Part shown: positions 35,988 through 45,094 of the stretch, piece by piece
Layout: every line of letters starts with the position of its first letter
Position numbering within the stretch: the first letter of the stretch is position 1
Source: JAPOUP01 sp965221405
GTDB lineage: Bacteria; Pseudomonadota; Alphaproteobacteria; Rhodobacterales; Rhodobacteraceae
Assembly: GCA_965221405.1 (NCBI GenBank)
Contig: CBDCSE010000001.1
Coordinates: 1,178,001 to 1,242,000 of the forward strand
Length of the DNA stretch: 64,000 nucleotides
Direction of reading: 5' to 3'
The notes under the pieces: generated by a model
What the model was told of the DNA's origin: nothing
Database searches by the model: none
Seen by the model: the letters and a program-made list of their open reading frames with translations, nothing else
Made by a program: the position numbers and the translations under genes

Positions 35988-37520
35988 TCACAACGGAATA
36001 TTATCATGTTTCTTCAATGGATTCGTCAGTTTCTTGCCTCTAAGTGAAGCGAAAGCACGGCATACCCTCTTACGGGTGTTTCTCGGAATGATCACCTCTT
36101 CGATAAAGCCCCTTTCCGCGGCCACGAATGGATTCGCGAACCGGTCCTGGTAATCTTTCGTGTGTTCGGCGATCCTTTCGGGATCCTCAAGTCCGGAGCG
36201 ATAGAGGATCTCCACAGCTCCCTTCGCGCCCATCACGGCGATCTCCGCCGAGGGCCAGGCATAATTGAAATCGCCCCGCAGGTGCTTCGAGGCCATGACG
36301 TCGTAGGCGCCGCCATAGGCTTTTCGGGTGATGACCGTAACCTTTGGAACCGTCGCCTCGGCATAGGCAAAGAGCAGCTTCGCCCCATGCTTGATAACGC
36401 CACCGTATTCCTGTGACGTTCCCGGCAGAAATCCCGGTACGTCGACGAATGTCAGGATCGGAATCTCGAAAGCGTCGCAGAACCGCACGAACCTTGCGGC
36501 TTTACGGGACGAATCGATGTCGAGGCATCCCGCCAGAACCATCGGCTGGTTGGCCACGGCGCCAACGGTCCGTCCTTCGAGCCGGATGAACCCGGTTAAA
36601 ATGTTCTTCGCGAACTCCGCCTGGATCTCGAGGAAATCCCCTTCGTCCGCCACCTCGCGGATCAACTCGTGCATGTCGTATGGTGAGTTGGGGTTGTCAG
36701 GAACCAGGGTGTCCAGACTCTCGGCGACCCGATCCGGATGGTCGAAAAAAGGCCGCATCGGCGGCCCATCACGGTTGCTGAGCGGCAGGAAGTCGACAAG
36801 GCGCCTGATTCCCGCCATCGCCTCGACATCGTTCTCGAATGCCCCGTCAGCGACGGACGACTTCCTGGTATGCGTCAGGGAACCGCCCAGCTCCTCGGCC
36901 GTCACGACTTCATTGGTCACGGTCCTGACCACATCCGGCCCCGTAACGAACATATAGGACGTCTCCTTGACCATGAATATGAAATCGGTCATCGCCGGAG
37001 AATAGACGGCACCGCCAGCACACGGTCCCATTATTACGCTGATCTGGGGGACGACACCTGAAGCCAGTACATTGCGCTGGAAAACCTCCGCGTAGCCGGC
37101 CAGGGATGCAACGCCTTCCTGGATCCTCGCACCACCGGAGTCGTTGAGGCCGATGATCGGAGCGCCATTCTGCACGGCCATATCCATGATCTTGCAGATT
37201 TTCCCGGCATGGGTTTCCGAAAGAGAGCCCCCGAAGACCGTGAAGTCCTGACTGAAGACATAGACCATGCGCCCGTTGACTGTTCCCCACCCCGTAACAA
37301 CACCATCGCCGGAAGGCTGTTCATCCTCGATGCCAAAGTCACCACAGCGGTGGACAACGAACATGTCGAATTCCTCGAAACTGTCCTCGTCCAGCAACAG
37401 TTCAAGCCTTTCGCGAGCCGTGAGCTTGCCTTTGGCGTGCTGGACATCGATCCTGCTCTGCCCCCCGCCCAGCCGAGCCGCATTGCGACGGTTCTGGAGT
37501 TCCTCAAGGATGTCTTTCAT
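35988..37520 (-). CDS. pccB: Propionyl-CoA carboxylase beta subunit (carboxyltransferase)
   Basis: 510 aa, the family's full length. It has KGKLTARERLELLLDEDSFEE (about 30-50), both oxyanion-hole glycine motifs (LNDSGGARIQEGV, about 125, and GPCAGGAVYSPA, about 160) of the N-terminal crotonase-like half, and TFVDVPGFLPGTSQE plus YGGAYDVMASK in the C-terminal half. It transfers CO2 from carboxybiotin on PccA to propionyl-CoA, giving D-methylmalonyl-CoA. The promoter must lie in the 540-bp gap upstream shared with the divergent MFS gene. Confidence 0.97.
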   Translation of the reverse strand: MKDILEELQNRRNAARLGGGQSRIDVQHAKGKLTARERLELLLDEDSFEEFDMFVVHRCGDFGIEDEQPSGDGVVTGWGTVNGRMVYVFSQDFTVFGGSLSETHAGKICKIMDMAVQNGAPIIGLNDSGGARIQEGVASLAGYAEVFQRNVLASGVVPQISVIMGPCAGGAVYSPAMTDFIFMVKETSYMFVTGPDVVRTVTNEVVTAEELGGSLTHTRKSSVADGAFENDVEAMAGIRRLVDFLPLSNRDGPPMRPFFDHPDRVAESLDTLVPDNPNSPYDMHELIREVADEGDFLEIQAEFAKNILTGFIRLEGRTVGAVANQPMVLAGCLDIDSSRKAARFVRFCDAFEIPILTFVDVPGFLPGTSQEYGGVIKHGAKLLFAYAEATVPKVTVITRKAYGGAYDVMASKHLRGDFNYAWPSAEIAVMGAKGAVEILYRSGLEDPERIAEHTKDYQDRFANPFVAAERGFIEEVIIPRNTRKRVCRAFASLRGKKLTNPLKKHDNIPL

Positions 37521-38060
37521 ATCTGTTTCCGAATCGCCCTGTCACTGCCGATATTCTACAGAGTAGGCAGGGATATCTGGCAGGGGAAGCGAAATTCCCA
37601 AATCCGTGCGACTGATCAGGTCCCTTCAAGCGTTCACGACGCATCCGGTCAGCGACATGGTCGATGGATTCGGGCTGCGTGTGTGTGTGTGGATAATCAC
37701 CGGTTTCCCCGGGAAACGGGCACCGTCGGGCAAAAAGGCGCCCCTCTCGCCGACTCATCGAAGCTGTCCTGCCTTCCCTGAGCCAAGTCATTACACGGAA
37801 ACGGCAGTCGGTGCGGGCCTCAACCACGCCTGCGGGTGATCACCAACAACCGTCGACGGACGACTGGAAGGGCGCGAGGCGGGTTGCGCCCGGAATCCAC
37901 TGGGACGGGAGCGTCAGGCATTGAAACATGATCGAATTCCATTCACTGGGAAGAAAGGGACTTCGGACTGCATTGATTCAGATACCCGCCGGCTGAAATC
38001 CGTATGACGTAATGCAATTGCCCGACCATCCCGGTCGATCTATCAGGAGCGGCACTTCAC
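37521..38060. other. Divergent intergenic region of pccB and the MFS gene
   Basis: 540 bp. No gene, and no copy of the TTTGCAAA pair known upstream of pcc genes in some Rhodobacterales is seen by eye. Promoters for both directions should lie here. Confidence 0.45.
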
Positions 38061-39323
38061 ATGGCAGTACAGGAAGACGCGATCCGGCCGACCATCGGCG
38101 ACGCGCCAGCCGGCGTCCGTTTTCTCGATCGCCGAACCCCACCTCATATCGTGACGCTGATCATGATCATGGGAATAGCCGTGCTCTCGATGAACGTATT
38201 CCTTCCATCGCTTCCGGCCATGACGGAGTACTTCGGAACGGACTACCGGCTCATGCAGCTTTCCGTCGCGATCTACCTCGGTGTGAATGCGGTGCTGCAG
38301 GTAGTCGTCGGGCCGCTCTCGGACCGGCTGGGGCGCAGGCCTGTCGTACTCTGGGGACTGGTGATCTTCATTGTCGCCTCGGTCGGCTGCGTATTCGCTC
38401 CAACCGTGGAAACGTTCCTCGCATTCCGTATGCTTCAGGGAACTGTCGTGGTAGGAGTGGTGCTGAGCCGCACGATCGTCCGGGATACCGTCCCGCAGGA
38501 TCAAGCCGCTTCAATGATTGGATACGTGACCATGGGCATGGCCGTTGTCCCGATGCTGGGTCCGGCGATTGGCGGTTTTCTCGATGAGACGTTTGGCTGG
38601 CAGTCAAACTTCTGGATGCTCTCGGTTCTTGGTATCGCCATCCTACTGCTCTGCCAGGCTGACCTCGGCGAGACCGCGGTGTCCCGCACGACGAGCTTTA
38701 CCGAGCAGTTCCGCCAGTATCCCGATCTTCTGGGCGCACGCCGGTTCTGGGGGTATTGCCTGGCGGCCGCGTTCAGTTCGGGCGCCTTTTTCGCCTACCT
38801 TGGCGGCGCTCCATACGTCGGAAGCGCGGTATACGGGCTGGAGGCCTCCAGACTCGGACTTTACTTCGGCGCTCCGGCTCTTGGCTATTTTCTCGGGAAT
38901 TTCCTTTCCGGGAGGTATTCCACCCGCTTCGGCGTCAACGGAATGATCCTCGCCGGCTCAGTGATTGTGGCCACCGGTATGGCGCTTCTGCTGGTTCTGA
39001 TTGTCATCGGGAAGGACACGGCGGGGATTTTCTTTGGATTCATGACCCTAATGGGAATTGGGAACGGTCTGGTCATGCCAAACGCCAATGCCGGACTGCT
39101 TTCCGTGCGGCCTCATCTGGCCGGATCGGCGAGTGGACTTGGCGGTGCGGTCATGATCGGTGGAGGGGCCGCGCTGGCGGCGCTTGCTGGCATGGTGCTG
39201 ACGCCAGGCGCGGGCGCGGCCCCGTTGGTGCTGATCCAGCTGTCCACCGCGCTCCTGTCGATGGCATCGATATTCTATGTCTGGAAACGCGAGCGGCGGC
39301 TCCTGCACCCGGATGAGGGCTGA
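38061..39323 (+). CDS. MFS drug-efflux transporter, Bcr/CflA type
   Basis: 420 aa with twelve predicted membrane helices. After a cytosolic N-terminus, ILAVLSMNVFLPSLPAM-like helix 1 (here IAVLSMNVFLPSLPAM, about 42-57) and motif A GPLSDRLGRRPV (about 90-101) are the DHA1/Bcr-CflA hallmarks; FRMLQGTVVV and motif C region MIGYVTMGMAVVPMLGPAIGGFL follow. It exports hydrophobic drugs, or possibly short metabolites such as sulfonamides or arabinose, in exchange for protons. The start has an AGGAGCGGC region upstream. It is divergent from pccB and precedes the HTH gene by 56 bp. Confidence 0.9.
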   Translation: MAVQEDAIRPTIGDAPAGVRFLDRRTPPHIVTLIMIMGIAVLSMNVFLPSLPAMTEYFGTDYRLMQLSVAIYLGVNAVLQVVVGPLSDRLGRRPVVLWGLVIFIVASVGCVFAPTVETFLAFRMLQGTVVVGVVLSRTIVRDTVPQDQAASMIGYVTMGMAVVPMLGPAIGGFLDETFGWQSNFWMLSVLGIAILLLCQADLGETAVSRTTSFTEQFRQYPDLLGARRFWGYCLAAAFSSGAFFAYLGGAPYVGSAVYGLEASRLGLYFGAPALGYFLGNFLSGRYSTRFGVNGMILAGSVIVATGMALLLVLIVIGKDTAGIFFGFMTLMGIGNGLVMPNANAGLLSVRPHLAGSASGLGGAVMIGGGAALAALAGMVLTPGAGAAPLVLIQLSTALLSMASIFYVWKRERRLLHPDEG

Positions 39324-39379
39324 ATCCGAGTCATCACACGATTGAGGAACCTCCATAACGACCGCTGCCCTCCCATCAC

Positions 39380-39784
39380 GTGACTGCGCTGGACAGCACA
39401 ATCTGTCAGGGACAGGTGTATCCGGACGCGGAGGATGCGGGATCGGTCGATCCGCAAAGCGAAACGATATGGAAATGGATCGCCCGCGAGCGCCGACGCA
39501 GAAAGATCAGCGACACCGAATTCGCCCGTCAGCTGGGCATAAGGCGCGAAACCCTGCACAGGTGCGAGGAAGGGAAATCGACTTCCCTGGCCTCAACCAC
39601 GCTGGACGCGCTGGAAAAACTGGACGTCCTGGGCACGGTGGCCGAGATTGATGAACTGGATTGGCACGGCGCGGCCGTTTCCCTGAGCAGGCGCGAAACG
39701 GAGCGGTACGACGCGCTGGCCGAGGACTCAGGCATATCAAGGGCGCAGGTGGTGAAAAAGCTTGCCGCCGAAGGGCTCTTATGA
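39380..39784 (+). CDS. XRE-like HTH protein with ribbon-helix-helix-like tail
   Basis: 134 aa from GTG 39380. Residues about 30-75 form an HTH: WIARERRRRKISDTEFARQLGIRRETLHRCEEGKS. The C-terminal 30 residues (RRETERYDALAEDSGISRAQVVKKLAAEGLL) look like the helices of a ribbon-helix-helix or CopG-like module, so it may contact DNA twice or oligomerise. No partner toxin is seen; the MFS gene 56 bp upstream is a candidate target. The GTG choice is tentative. Confidence 0.7.
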   Translation: MTALDSTICQGQVYPDAEDAGSVDPQSETIWKWIARERRRRKISDTEFARQLGIRRETLHRCEEGKSTSLASTTLDALEKLDVLGTVAEIDELDWHGAAVSLSRRETERYDALAEDSGISRAQVVKKLAAEGLL

Positions 39785-40109
39785 GACCTCTCCAGTCAAG
39801 CCCCCCCCTTTCGTAAATCCCCATGACCGTCACATCGGTCCTCTCCCTGCGCTACGGGCGCTTCGGCGCCACCGGGGACTCTCCGGGCTGAACGTCGCTT
39901 TCCGGGGAGCGCCCGACGGCGCGTCCAGGCTCCTGTCCGGTTCGGGCTGCCGGCCCCGTGACCATGGTGCCCTGTTCGGGCGGCGCGACGTTCCGGGGGG
40001 TGGGACCCATCCGGGCAAACGGTGCCGCGGTCCGCGGCGAACCAAACCCCTTAACGGTCACACGCACTCGGGTTTCCCGGAGGCCCCGTCGGGCCGCCCG
40101 GGTGTTCGG

Positions 40110-40610
40110 GTGTTCAGGTCTCCCCCTCCCGTGCCCGCGACAGGACGGCGCCTTCGGGCACCAGCCCGGTCGTGGCGAACCGCCACAGGGCCACCGGAAG
40201 CTTCCCAGCCAGCGCCACGATCCCGCGCCTGCCCGGCCGCCCGTCGCGGGCGTTGACGTGGCCCTCGAACCACTTCGATAGCGCGCTGTCCGGCCGGTGC
40301 CGCAGCCAGCGTCAGGCCATCTGGACCAAGTGCCCGCGCGGCATCGGGCTGCCGACCCTGCCGGTGCCCCGGACGTGGTCCACCGCGCCGCCCGGCCACG
40401 GCACCAGCCCCGGCCCGGCGAGACTGGCCGGCCCGCGCCGGTTGCGCAGGTCGCGGTACGGGAGCTCCGCGCCCGACAGCGGCGCGTCGTTCGGGCCGAT
40501 CCCCCTGAGCCGGACCAGAACCGCGGCGTGGCGGGCGTGCGCCGGGCAATGGCATTCGGCACCGAATCGCCCGCGGAGGCAAACGCCGGCGCGTCTCGTG
40601 GCATCTGATA
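40110..40610 (-). pseudogene. IS110-family transposase remnant (C-terminal part)
   Basis: On the minus strand, a broken frame reads GIGPNDAPLSGAELPYRDLRN, then WLRHRPDSALSKWFEGHV, then GIVALAGKLPVALWRFATTGLVPEGAVL. This matches the C-terminal transposase_20 region of IS110 elements (WLR.QP.SALS.WF..R, IVALARKLLIALWR, TGLVPEGA). The N-terminal DEDD domain is missing and frames are broken. IS110 elements have no classical terminal repeats, so the limits are uncertain. The surrounding 39785-40110 holds similar GC-rich debris. Confidence 0.75.
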
Positions 40611-40720
40611 GCCAGGCGGGAGGCGGGCAGGGTTGACGGGCGGGTTGGAAGGGAATAGTTACCGAAAACCGCTGAAAACCCGAAGTCTAGACGGACTTCC
40701 GCGCTGTTTTAGGGAAAGCC

Positions 40721-40984
40721 ATGAACACAGTTCAAAAAGTGAAGGTCAATCTTCCTGACGGACCGGCGACAGGGGAAATAGTCCAAATCATAGAGACAAA
40801 GGAACCCTTCAATGAGATACATCTGGAAGACGGCGCGATCCTAAAACTGAAAACGGTGGCTTTGAAGGTTGTGAGAGTTGATGAAAAATGGGACAATGAA
40901 GGGAACCCAGTGTATGCGGTCACCTCGTCGACCGTAATGTCCGTTGAAAACGCTCCAGATCATTCCATAGGGAGAGTAAACTAG
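40721..40984 (+). CDS. Hypothetical 87-aa protein, first gene of a small AT-richer operon
   Basis: Not recognised. It reads as a compact all-beta protein (VKVNLPDGPATGEIVQIIETKEPFNEIHLEDGAILKLKTVALKVVRV, then PVYAVTSSTVMSVEN), reminiscent of small phage or toxin-neighbour proteins that have an SH3-like barrel. ATG 40721 follows AGGGAAAG. Its TAG stop is directly followed by the next ATG. Lower GC than the flanking IS debris and cytochrome genes suggests recent acquisition. Confidence 0.7.
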   Translation: MNTVQKVKVNLPDGPATGEIVQIIETKEPFNEIHLEDGAILKLKTVALKVVRVDEKWDNEGNPVYAVTSSTVMSVENAPDHSIGRVN

Positions 40985-41398
40985 ATGTCCAATGTCATTG
41001 CCATCAACAGTTCTCAATCTGGAACCCTTGTATCCCTGAATCTTGAACTGCTTTCAGGAAAACCGGAACAGGAGGTCGAGGTTTTTCAGAAAGGATGCTC
41101 AATATACTCAAATGGGCTGCCGTATGCTATATGTGCTGATGTTGATATCAGAACGTCCGGTAGAAAAATGCCATCCAACCTTTCCGTGAAAAACACAGAA
41201 CGTACTTATTCAGCTTTCACCTATCTATTGTCCCGAACCTTTGTCGTTCTTCTGGCTGCCGGTATTTTCGCAACGGTTTCCGCATATCTGTGGGACGGAT
41301 TCTGGGCAAAATTCTTGGGACCCCTGTTTTTCACAGCTTCCGCTGGTAGCTTCTGGTGGTGCGGACATCGAGTGAACCGGGAACATGCCGACAATTGA
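40985..41398 (+). CDS. Hypothetical protein with two C-terminal membrane helices
   Basis: 137 aa, not recognised. Residues 1-75 look soluble with strands (GTLVSLNLELLSGKPEQEVEVF) and two Cys; residues about 82-102 and 108-126 are membrane helices. Such a small soluble head plus helical hairpin resembles membrane-acting effector or sensor proteins of defence cassettes, but this is only a likeness of layout. The ATG abuts the previous stop, and the end overlaps the next gene by 14 bp, so all three are coupled. Confidence 0.7.
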   Translation: MSNVIAINSSQSGTLVSLNLELLSGKPEQEVEVFQKGCSIYSNGLPYAICADVDIRTSGRKMPSNLSVKNTERTYSAFTYLLSRTFVVLLAAGIFATVSAYLWDGFWAKFLGPLFFTASAGSFWWCGHRVNREHADN

Positions 41399-41627
41399 GG
41401 ATCTTATTGCCAGATTTTCCGGTAAGATCGTTTCAGGAGCTTCGGCTTCCAAACAGATTCCCGGATATATGTGCTGCATGATGACTGTAAGCCTTCTCGC
41501 AGCCATTCAAAACGGTCTGGAGGAAAGTCGGTCAAAAGAAGTTTTCACAGTTGGATGTGAACTGGCATTTGTTCTTGGTCTGGCTGGAATCGGGTTTCCT
41601 GTTCTTATGGGCTTTCTTAAAAGATAG
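41385..41627 (+). CDS. Hypothetical 80-aa membrane protein
   Basis: Not recognised. It starts MPTIEDLIARFSGKIVSG, has a Cys/Met-rich weakly hydrophobic stretch near 28-42 (MCCMMTVSLLAAI) and one clear membrane helix near 56-77. It overlaps the preceding gene by 14 bp. As the last gene of the small operon it is the likely partner of the two-helix protein before it. Confidence 0.65.
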   Translation: MPTIEDLIARFSGKIVSGASASKQIPGYMCCMMTVSLLAAIQNGLEESRSKEVFTVGCELAFVLGLAGIGFPVLMGFLKR

Positions 41628-41843
41628 CGATTTCTGGTGAACTGTCCTGTCTCCGTTCCAATCTCCTGCCCGAAAACCGGAAACGGTTTTCGGTACTCTC
41701 TACAAACCCAACCCCTGTCCGTATCCTCCGCATGTTCAGGGGCCCCAAACGATAGGGGAGGCATCGAGAACTTCGCAAAGAATTCCACAAAATCGGACGC
41801 TCCGACTTGCGCATCACAACACAGTGCCACACAATGGGGCATT

Positions 41844-42380
41844 ATGAGAACGAGGAACCGGATTTCCATCGCAGCGCTTGCGGCGACCATGATTCTGGGG
41901 TCGGCCCAGATCGGCCAAGCGAATGACGTGGATAAACGTATGGCCGGCATGTCAGCCATGCAGAAGCAGGTCAAGGCTCTGGCCCCGATAATGCGGGGCA
42001 TGTCAGAATATGATGCGGACGCCGTAAGGTCAGCCGCCGACACGGTGATCACCAACAGTGGCGATGTCATGACCGAGCTTTTCGCGGAGGGTTCGAACGC
42101 GCCGCCATCGGAGGCGCTGGACACGATCTGGGAAGACTGGGACGGGTTCGCGGAACTGGCGAATGCGCTCGCGGTGACGGCGGAAGGCATGAAACGCGCG
42201 GCTGGCAACGGCCTCGGAGGAAATGAACCCGGTCAGGGCTCTGGCATGATGTCCGACAGTGCCTCCAATACGGTTCTCGATGCCGAAACACTTGCCGAAA
42301 TGCCGGTCGATGCGGCTTTTGCGGCAATGACCAGAATCTGCTCGAGCTGTCATTCGAAGTTCCGCGCCAAGAAGTTCTGA
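41844..42380 (+). CDS. Cytochrome c' / c556 family protein
   Basis: 178 aa from ATG 41844 (frame open upstream without meaning). Signal peptide about 5-26 (ending GQAN), a four-helix-bundle body with MQKQVKALAPIMRGM and WEDWDGFAELANALAVTAEGM, and a single C-terminal haem site CSSCH (168-172) followed by FRAKKF. That is the c556/class II layout: a periplasmic monohaem protein binding NO or passing electrons. The next gene starts 3 bp on, so the two cytochromes are probably an electron-transfer pair. Confidence 0.9.
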   Translation: MRTRNRISIAALAATMILGSAQIGQANDVDKRMAGMSAMQKQVKALAPIMRGMSEYDADAVRSAADTVITNSGDVMTELFAEGSNAPPSEALDTIWEDWDGFAELANALAVTAEGMKRAAGNGLGGNEPGQGSGMMSDSASNTVLDAETLAEMPVDAAFAAMTRICSSCHSKFRAKKF

Positions 42381-42383
42381 AAT

Positions 42384-43283
42384 TTGCGGTTTTGGCTGGG
42401 AGCGGCATTTGGACTGGCCTTAACGGCTGGCGCAGGCGTCATCTCACTCATCGCATGGCCAATCGGAGAAAAGCCCGAGCCAATAGTTCTTGCCGGGGAC
42501 ATCGACCGGGGAGCCTACCTCGCCCGGGCCTCCGGGTGCATAGCCTGTCATACCCGTAACGCGGATGGAGGTTCCCCACTCGCGGGCGGCGCACCAATCA
42601 AGACGGATTTCGGGATCATCCATCCGCCGAACCTGACCACCGATCCTGACAATGGAATCGGGGACTGGTCGGTTGAGGAATTCGCCATGGCCGTGCGGCA
42701 AGGCATCTCGCCCGAGGGGAAGCCCTACTACCCCGCATTCACCTACGCGTTCTACGCGAACTTCAGTGACCAGGACATCGCGGATCTCTGGGCCGCGTTC
42801 CGGACAGTCCGCCCCGTGCCTGAAGGGAACCCGGAGCATGAGCTTCGACCCCCCTTCAATCAGCGATGGGGTTTGAAGCTCTGGCGGGCCGCGTTTCTCT
42901 CACGTCCCGAGACGGACCCCATACCCGGACAGACCGTTTCCTGGAACCGGGGTCGCTGGTTGGTACGCGGAGCCGCCCATTGTGGCGCATGCCACACCGC
43001 ACGCAATTTCGCCGGAGCGCGCGTTCAGGGCCAGAGCCTCGCGGGCAATGGCCACCTTCCCGGCGGCGGGCGGGCACCATCAATTCTACCGAAGGATCTG
43101 CGGTCGAGGGGCTGGACCACCGACGACCTCGCGTACTCGCTAAAGACAGGAATCACTCCCGATGGGGATGTTTTTGGGGGGAGCATGGCGGAGGTCGTTA
43201 ACTTCGGCACATCATTCCTCAATGATACGGATCTCCGGGCTATGGCAACATACATAATCAACAGCGATAAAGAGAAGGACTGA
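42384..43283 (+). CDS. Dihaem cytochrome c
   Basis: 299 aa from TTG 42384, three bases after the c' stop. An N-terminal hydrophobic segment (about 4-27) serves as signal or anchor. Two class I haem sites are CIACH (about 53) and CGACH (about 198), each in the GAYLARASGCIACHT or GAAHCGACHTARN setting of dihaem subunits that accept electrons from alcohol, aldehyde or sulfite dehydrogenases. The axial Met candidates lie in KTGITPDGDVFGGSM near 265. No dehydrogenase gene is close, so the donor is unknown. Confidence 0.9.
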   Translation: MRFWLGAAFGLALTAGAGVISLIAWPIGEKPEPIVLAGDIDRGAYLARASGCIACHTRNADGGSPLAGGAPIKTDFGIIHPPNLTTDPDNGIGDWSVEEFAMAVRQGISPEGKPYYPAFTYAFYANFSDQDIADLWAAFRTVRPVPEGNPEHELRPPFNQRWGLKLWRAAFLSRPETDPIPGQTVSWNRGRWLVRGAAHCGACHTARNFAGARVQGQSLAGNGHLPGGGRAPSILPKDLRSRGWTTDDLAYSLKTGITPDGDVFGGSMAEVVNFGTSFLNDTDLRAMATYIINSDKEKD

Positions 43284-43532
43284 ATTCGAAGGCTGGGCAA
43301 ATCAGTATGTCTGGATGGGACATTCCTCGATGAGATCCGTTTTCATTCGCCTCTCCACTCCCGTCCGAAAGGCGGAACGGATTACACGGTGACCCAGAGG
43401 TCCGACCCAAATTTGCAGGGGAATTCCGGTTGAAACCGGTTGCCATGTGATTCGCGATGCGGCTTTTCCTGCCGGTTCATAGAGTTGGAGCTCCTTTGAC
43501 TGGGTTGTCAGCGTCGGACGCCGTTCCGCGCG

Positions 43533-44894
43533 TTATAGCGGATTTCGACGGCGGACGGCTGTCCTAGGGCATGTATTGACGCCGCTTGGCTTCGATGGGC
43601 TACTTACGGGGGTGTCGGAAAGGCGGTCTTCCGTGAGTTTCCTTGATGGAACAGGCTGCCTTTGGTCGGAATCCAACCCTCCCGCCTGAATCAGGAAGTT
43701 CCGGAAGGATGGAATCGGGATGTGGAACGTGTCATCCTCGCGCTCCTGGAGAACCCCTTGATGGACCATCTCCTTCATCAGGTCATGGGGAGACAGCCCG
43801 GGGGGCAGTTTCCAACCGGAGCCTTCGCCCTCCGGCATTGAAGCCCGGGCGGCAATCAGGTCGGTGATCCGGCTTTTCGACACGCCGTCCTCGAAATCCC
43901 GCATCACCGCCGCGACCAACAGGTCGCAATCCTTCATCACCGCACTCCGCTGGGCCCGATAATAGCGGACCCGGAGTTGATGGCTCTCCTCATCCAGCGA
44001 GGCCCAGTCACTGACGCGGTCCAGCTTTCCGTCGCATCCCGGGGCGAGCAGGGCGCGGCCGAGCGCTTCCTGCGCACAATGGAGATGCCGCGGCCATCCC
44101 TCGCTGGAACCGGCAAGCGCAATCAGTCGCTCCTCGTGGCCGCCGGTCTCAATTCCAAAATGATCGCAAAAGCCCAGCATCACTTCCCGGACTTCGGCGG
44201 CGGCCAGTCGGCCGATCCCGTGCATCTTGGCAACACGGGTAAGCCCCATGTCCCTCGCGCGCTGCGGTGTGTCTCCGAGACCGGCCAGAACCAATGTGAG
44301 TGGCAGGCCGGATGACGCGTCGTGGATCTTCTGCAGAAAAAGTGACAGAGGCGTTCCGGGTCCGAGGACCATCCGCTGGGCCTCGTCGACGGCGATGACG
44401 ACAGGTGCCGTCCATCCCTCCCGTGGCAGGCGGGCCAGGGAATCGGGGCCGGGTTGCGCGGTAGTTCGGTTTACCAGTCCTATTGAAAAGCCGAAAGCGC
44501 CGACCGACCCAACCTTTCCTGTCACGGCCTCGACCAATCCGGTCCATCGGTGCGGCGTTGCCGTTCCCGCTTCCGCCACCGCGGCGAGTACCGCCGACAA
44601 ATCCGTTTCCAGCTCCACGTTGGATAGAGCCAGAACACGCGGTGCACCTAATTCCGCGTCGGCGGCGAGACTCCTGGCTTCCAGTTCGTAGAGAATCGCG
44701 CTTTTGCCGGCACCCGGTGCGCCATGGATGATCCGGGTGTTGCCGGGAAGATGGTGGCCGTCCTTTTTCCAGCACAGGCGGGCGGTCCTGAAGATGTCGT
44801 CAAGAACATCCCGCCGCCCGACGAAGACCGGCGGCGGTGATTTCTCGCCGGAATGGATGAAATCCTCCAGTTCTTCCCTGTCAAATTCCGTCAC
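43533..44894 (-). CDS. AAA/STAND-like P-loop ATPase with C-terminal winged-helix region
   Basis: 453 aa from GTG 44894. Walker A GAPGAGKSA is near 59-67, Walker B VVIAVDEAQR near 165-174 and sensor 1 LVLAGLGDTPQRA near 203, an Orc1/AAA_22-type core. The region 300-400 looks like a winged helix (VMRDFEDGVSKSRITDLIAARAS, then LMKEMVHQGVLQERED). The last 50 residues are Pro/Ser-rich and probably disordered. I do not know the biological system: stand-alone ATPases of this kind occur in phage, transposition and defence contexts. Its start overlaps the stop of the 67-aa ORF (GTGA). Confidence 0.8.
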   Translation of the reverse strand: MTEFDREELEDFIHSGEKSPPPVFVGRRDVLDDIFRTARLCWKKDGHHLPGNTRIIHGAPGAGKSAILYELEARSLAADAELGAPRVLALSNVELETDLSAVLAAVAEAGTATPHRWTGLVEAVTGKVGSVGAFGFSIGLVNRTTAQPGPDSLARLPREGWTAPVVIAVDEAQRMVLGPGTPLSLFLQKIHDASSGLPLTLVLAGLGDTPQRARDMGLTRVAKMHGIGRLAAAEVREVMLGFCDHFGIETGGHEERLIALAGSSEGWPRHLHCAQEALGRALLAPGCDGKLDRVSDWASLDEESHQLRVRYYRAQRSAVMKDCDLLVAAVMRDFEDGVSKSRITDLIAARASMPEGEGSGWKLPPGLSPHDLMKEMVHQGVLQEREDDTFHIPIPSFRNFLIQAGGLDSDQRQPVPSRKLTEDRLSDTPVSSPSKPSGVNTCPRTAVRRRNPL

Positions 44895-45094
44895 GACGCG
44901 GTCTCCACGCCAGCCATACCCTGTAGCGAGACCATGGCATACATTCCCGGAAGCAGCCAGTGGTTTTGGCCCGGAGGCATCGCCAACGCGCCGGTCGCTG
45001 ACGTTTCCGAGCTCGTCGCTTCCCAGGGTATCCGGGCATCCGGCGTCACTCTTCCAGATGCGATGTCAGGCCTTTTCCTTCGCCATCCCAGCAT
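44891..45094 (-). CDS. Possible 67-aa ORF coupled to the ATPase gene
   Basis: ATG 45094 opens a frame whose TGA overlaps the ATPase GTG start in GTGA, the coupling signature used elsewhere in this window. The peptide starts MLGWRRKRPDIASGRV, then has SSETSATGALAMPPGQNHW and a mildly hydrophobic end. No family recognised. The ribosome-binding site is weak, and it may be the 3' part of a longer gene whose start was lost. Confidence 0.4.
   Translation of the reverse strand: MLGWRRKRPDIASGRVTPDARIPWEATSSETSATGALAMPPGQNHWLLPGMYAMVSLQGMAGVETAS

Noticed and set aside
37521..38060. Short-chain acyl-CoA regulator site (paired TTTGCAAA) before pccB
   Set aside because: Looked for and not found in the intergenic sequence.
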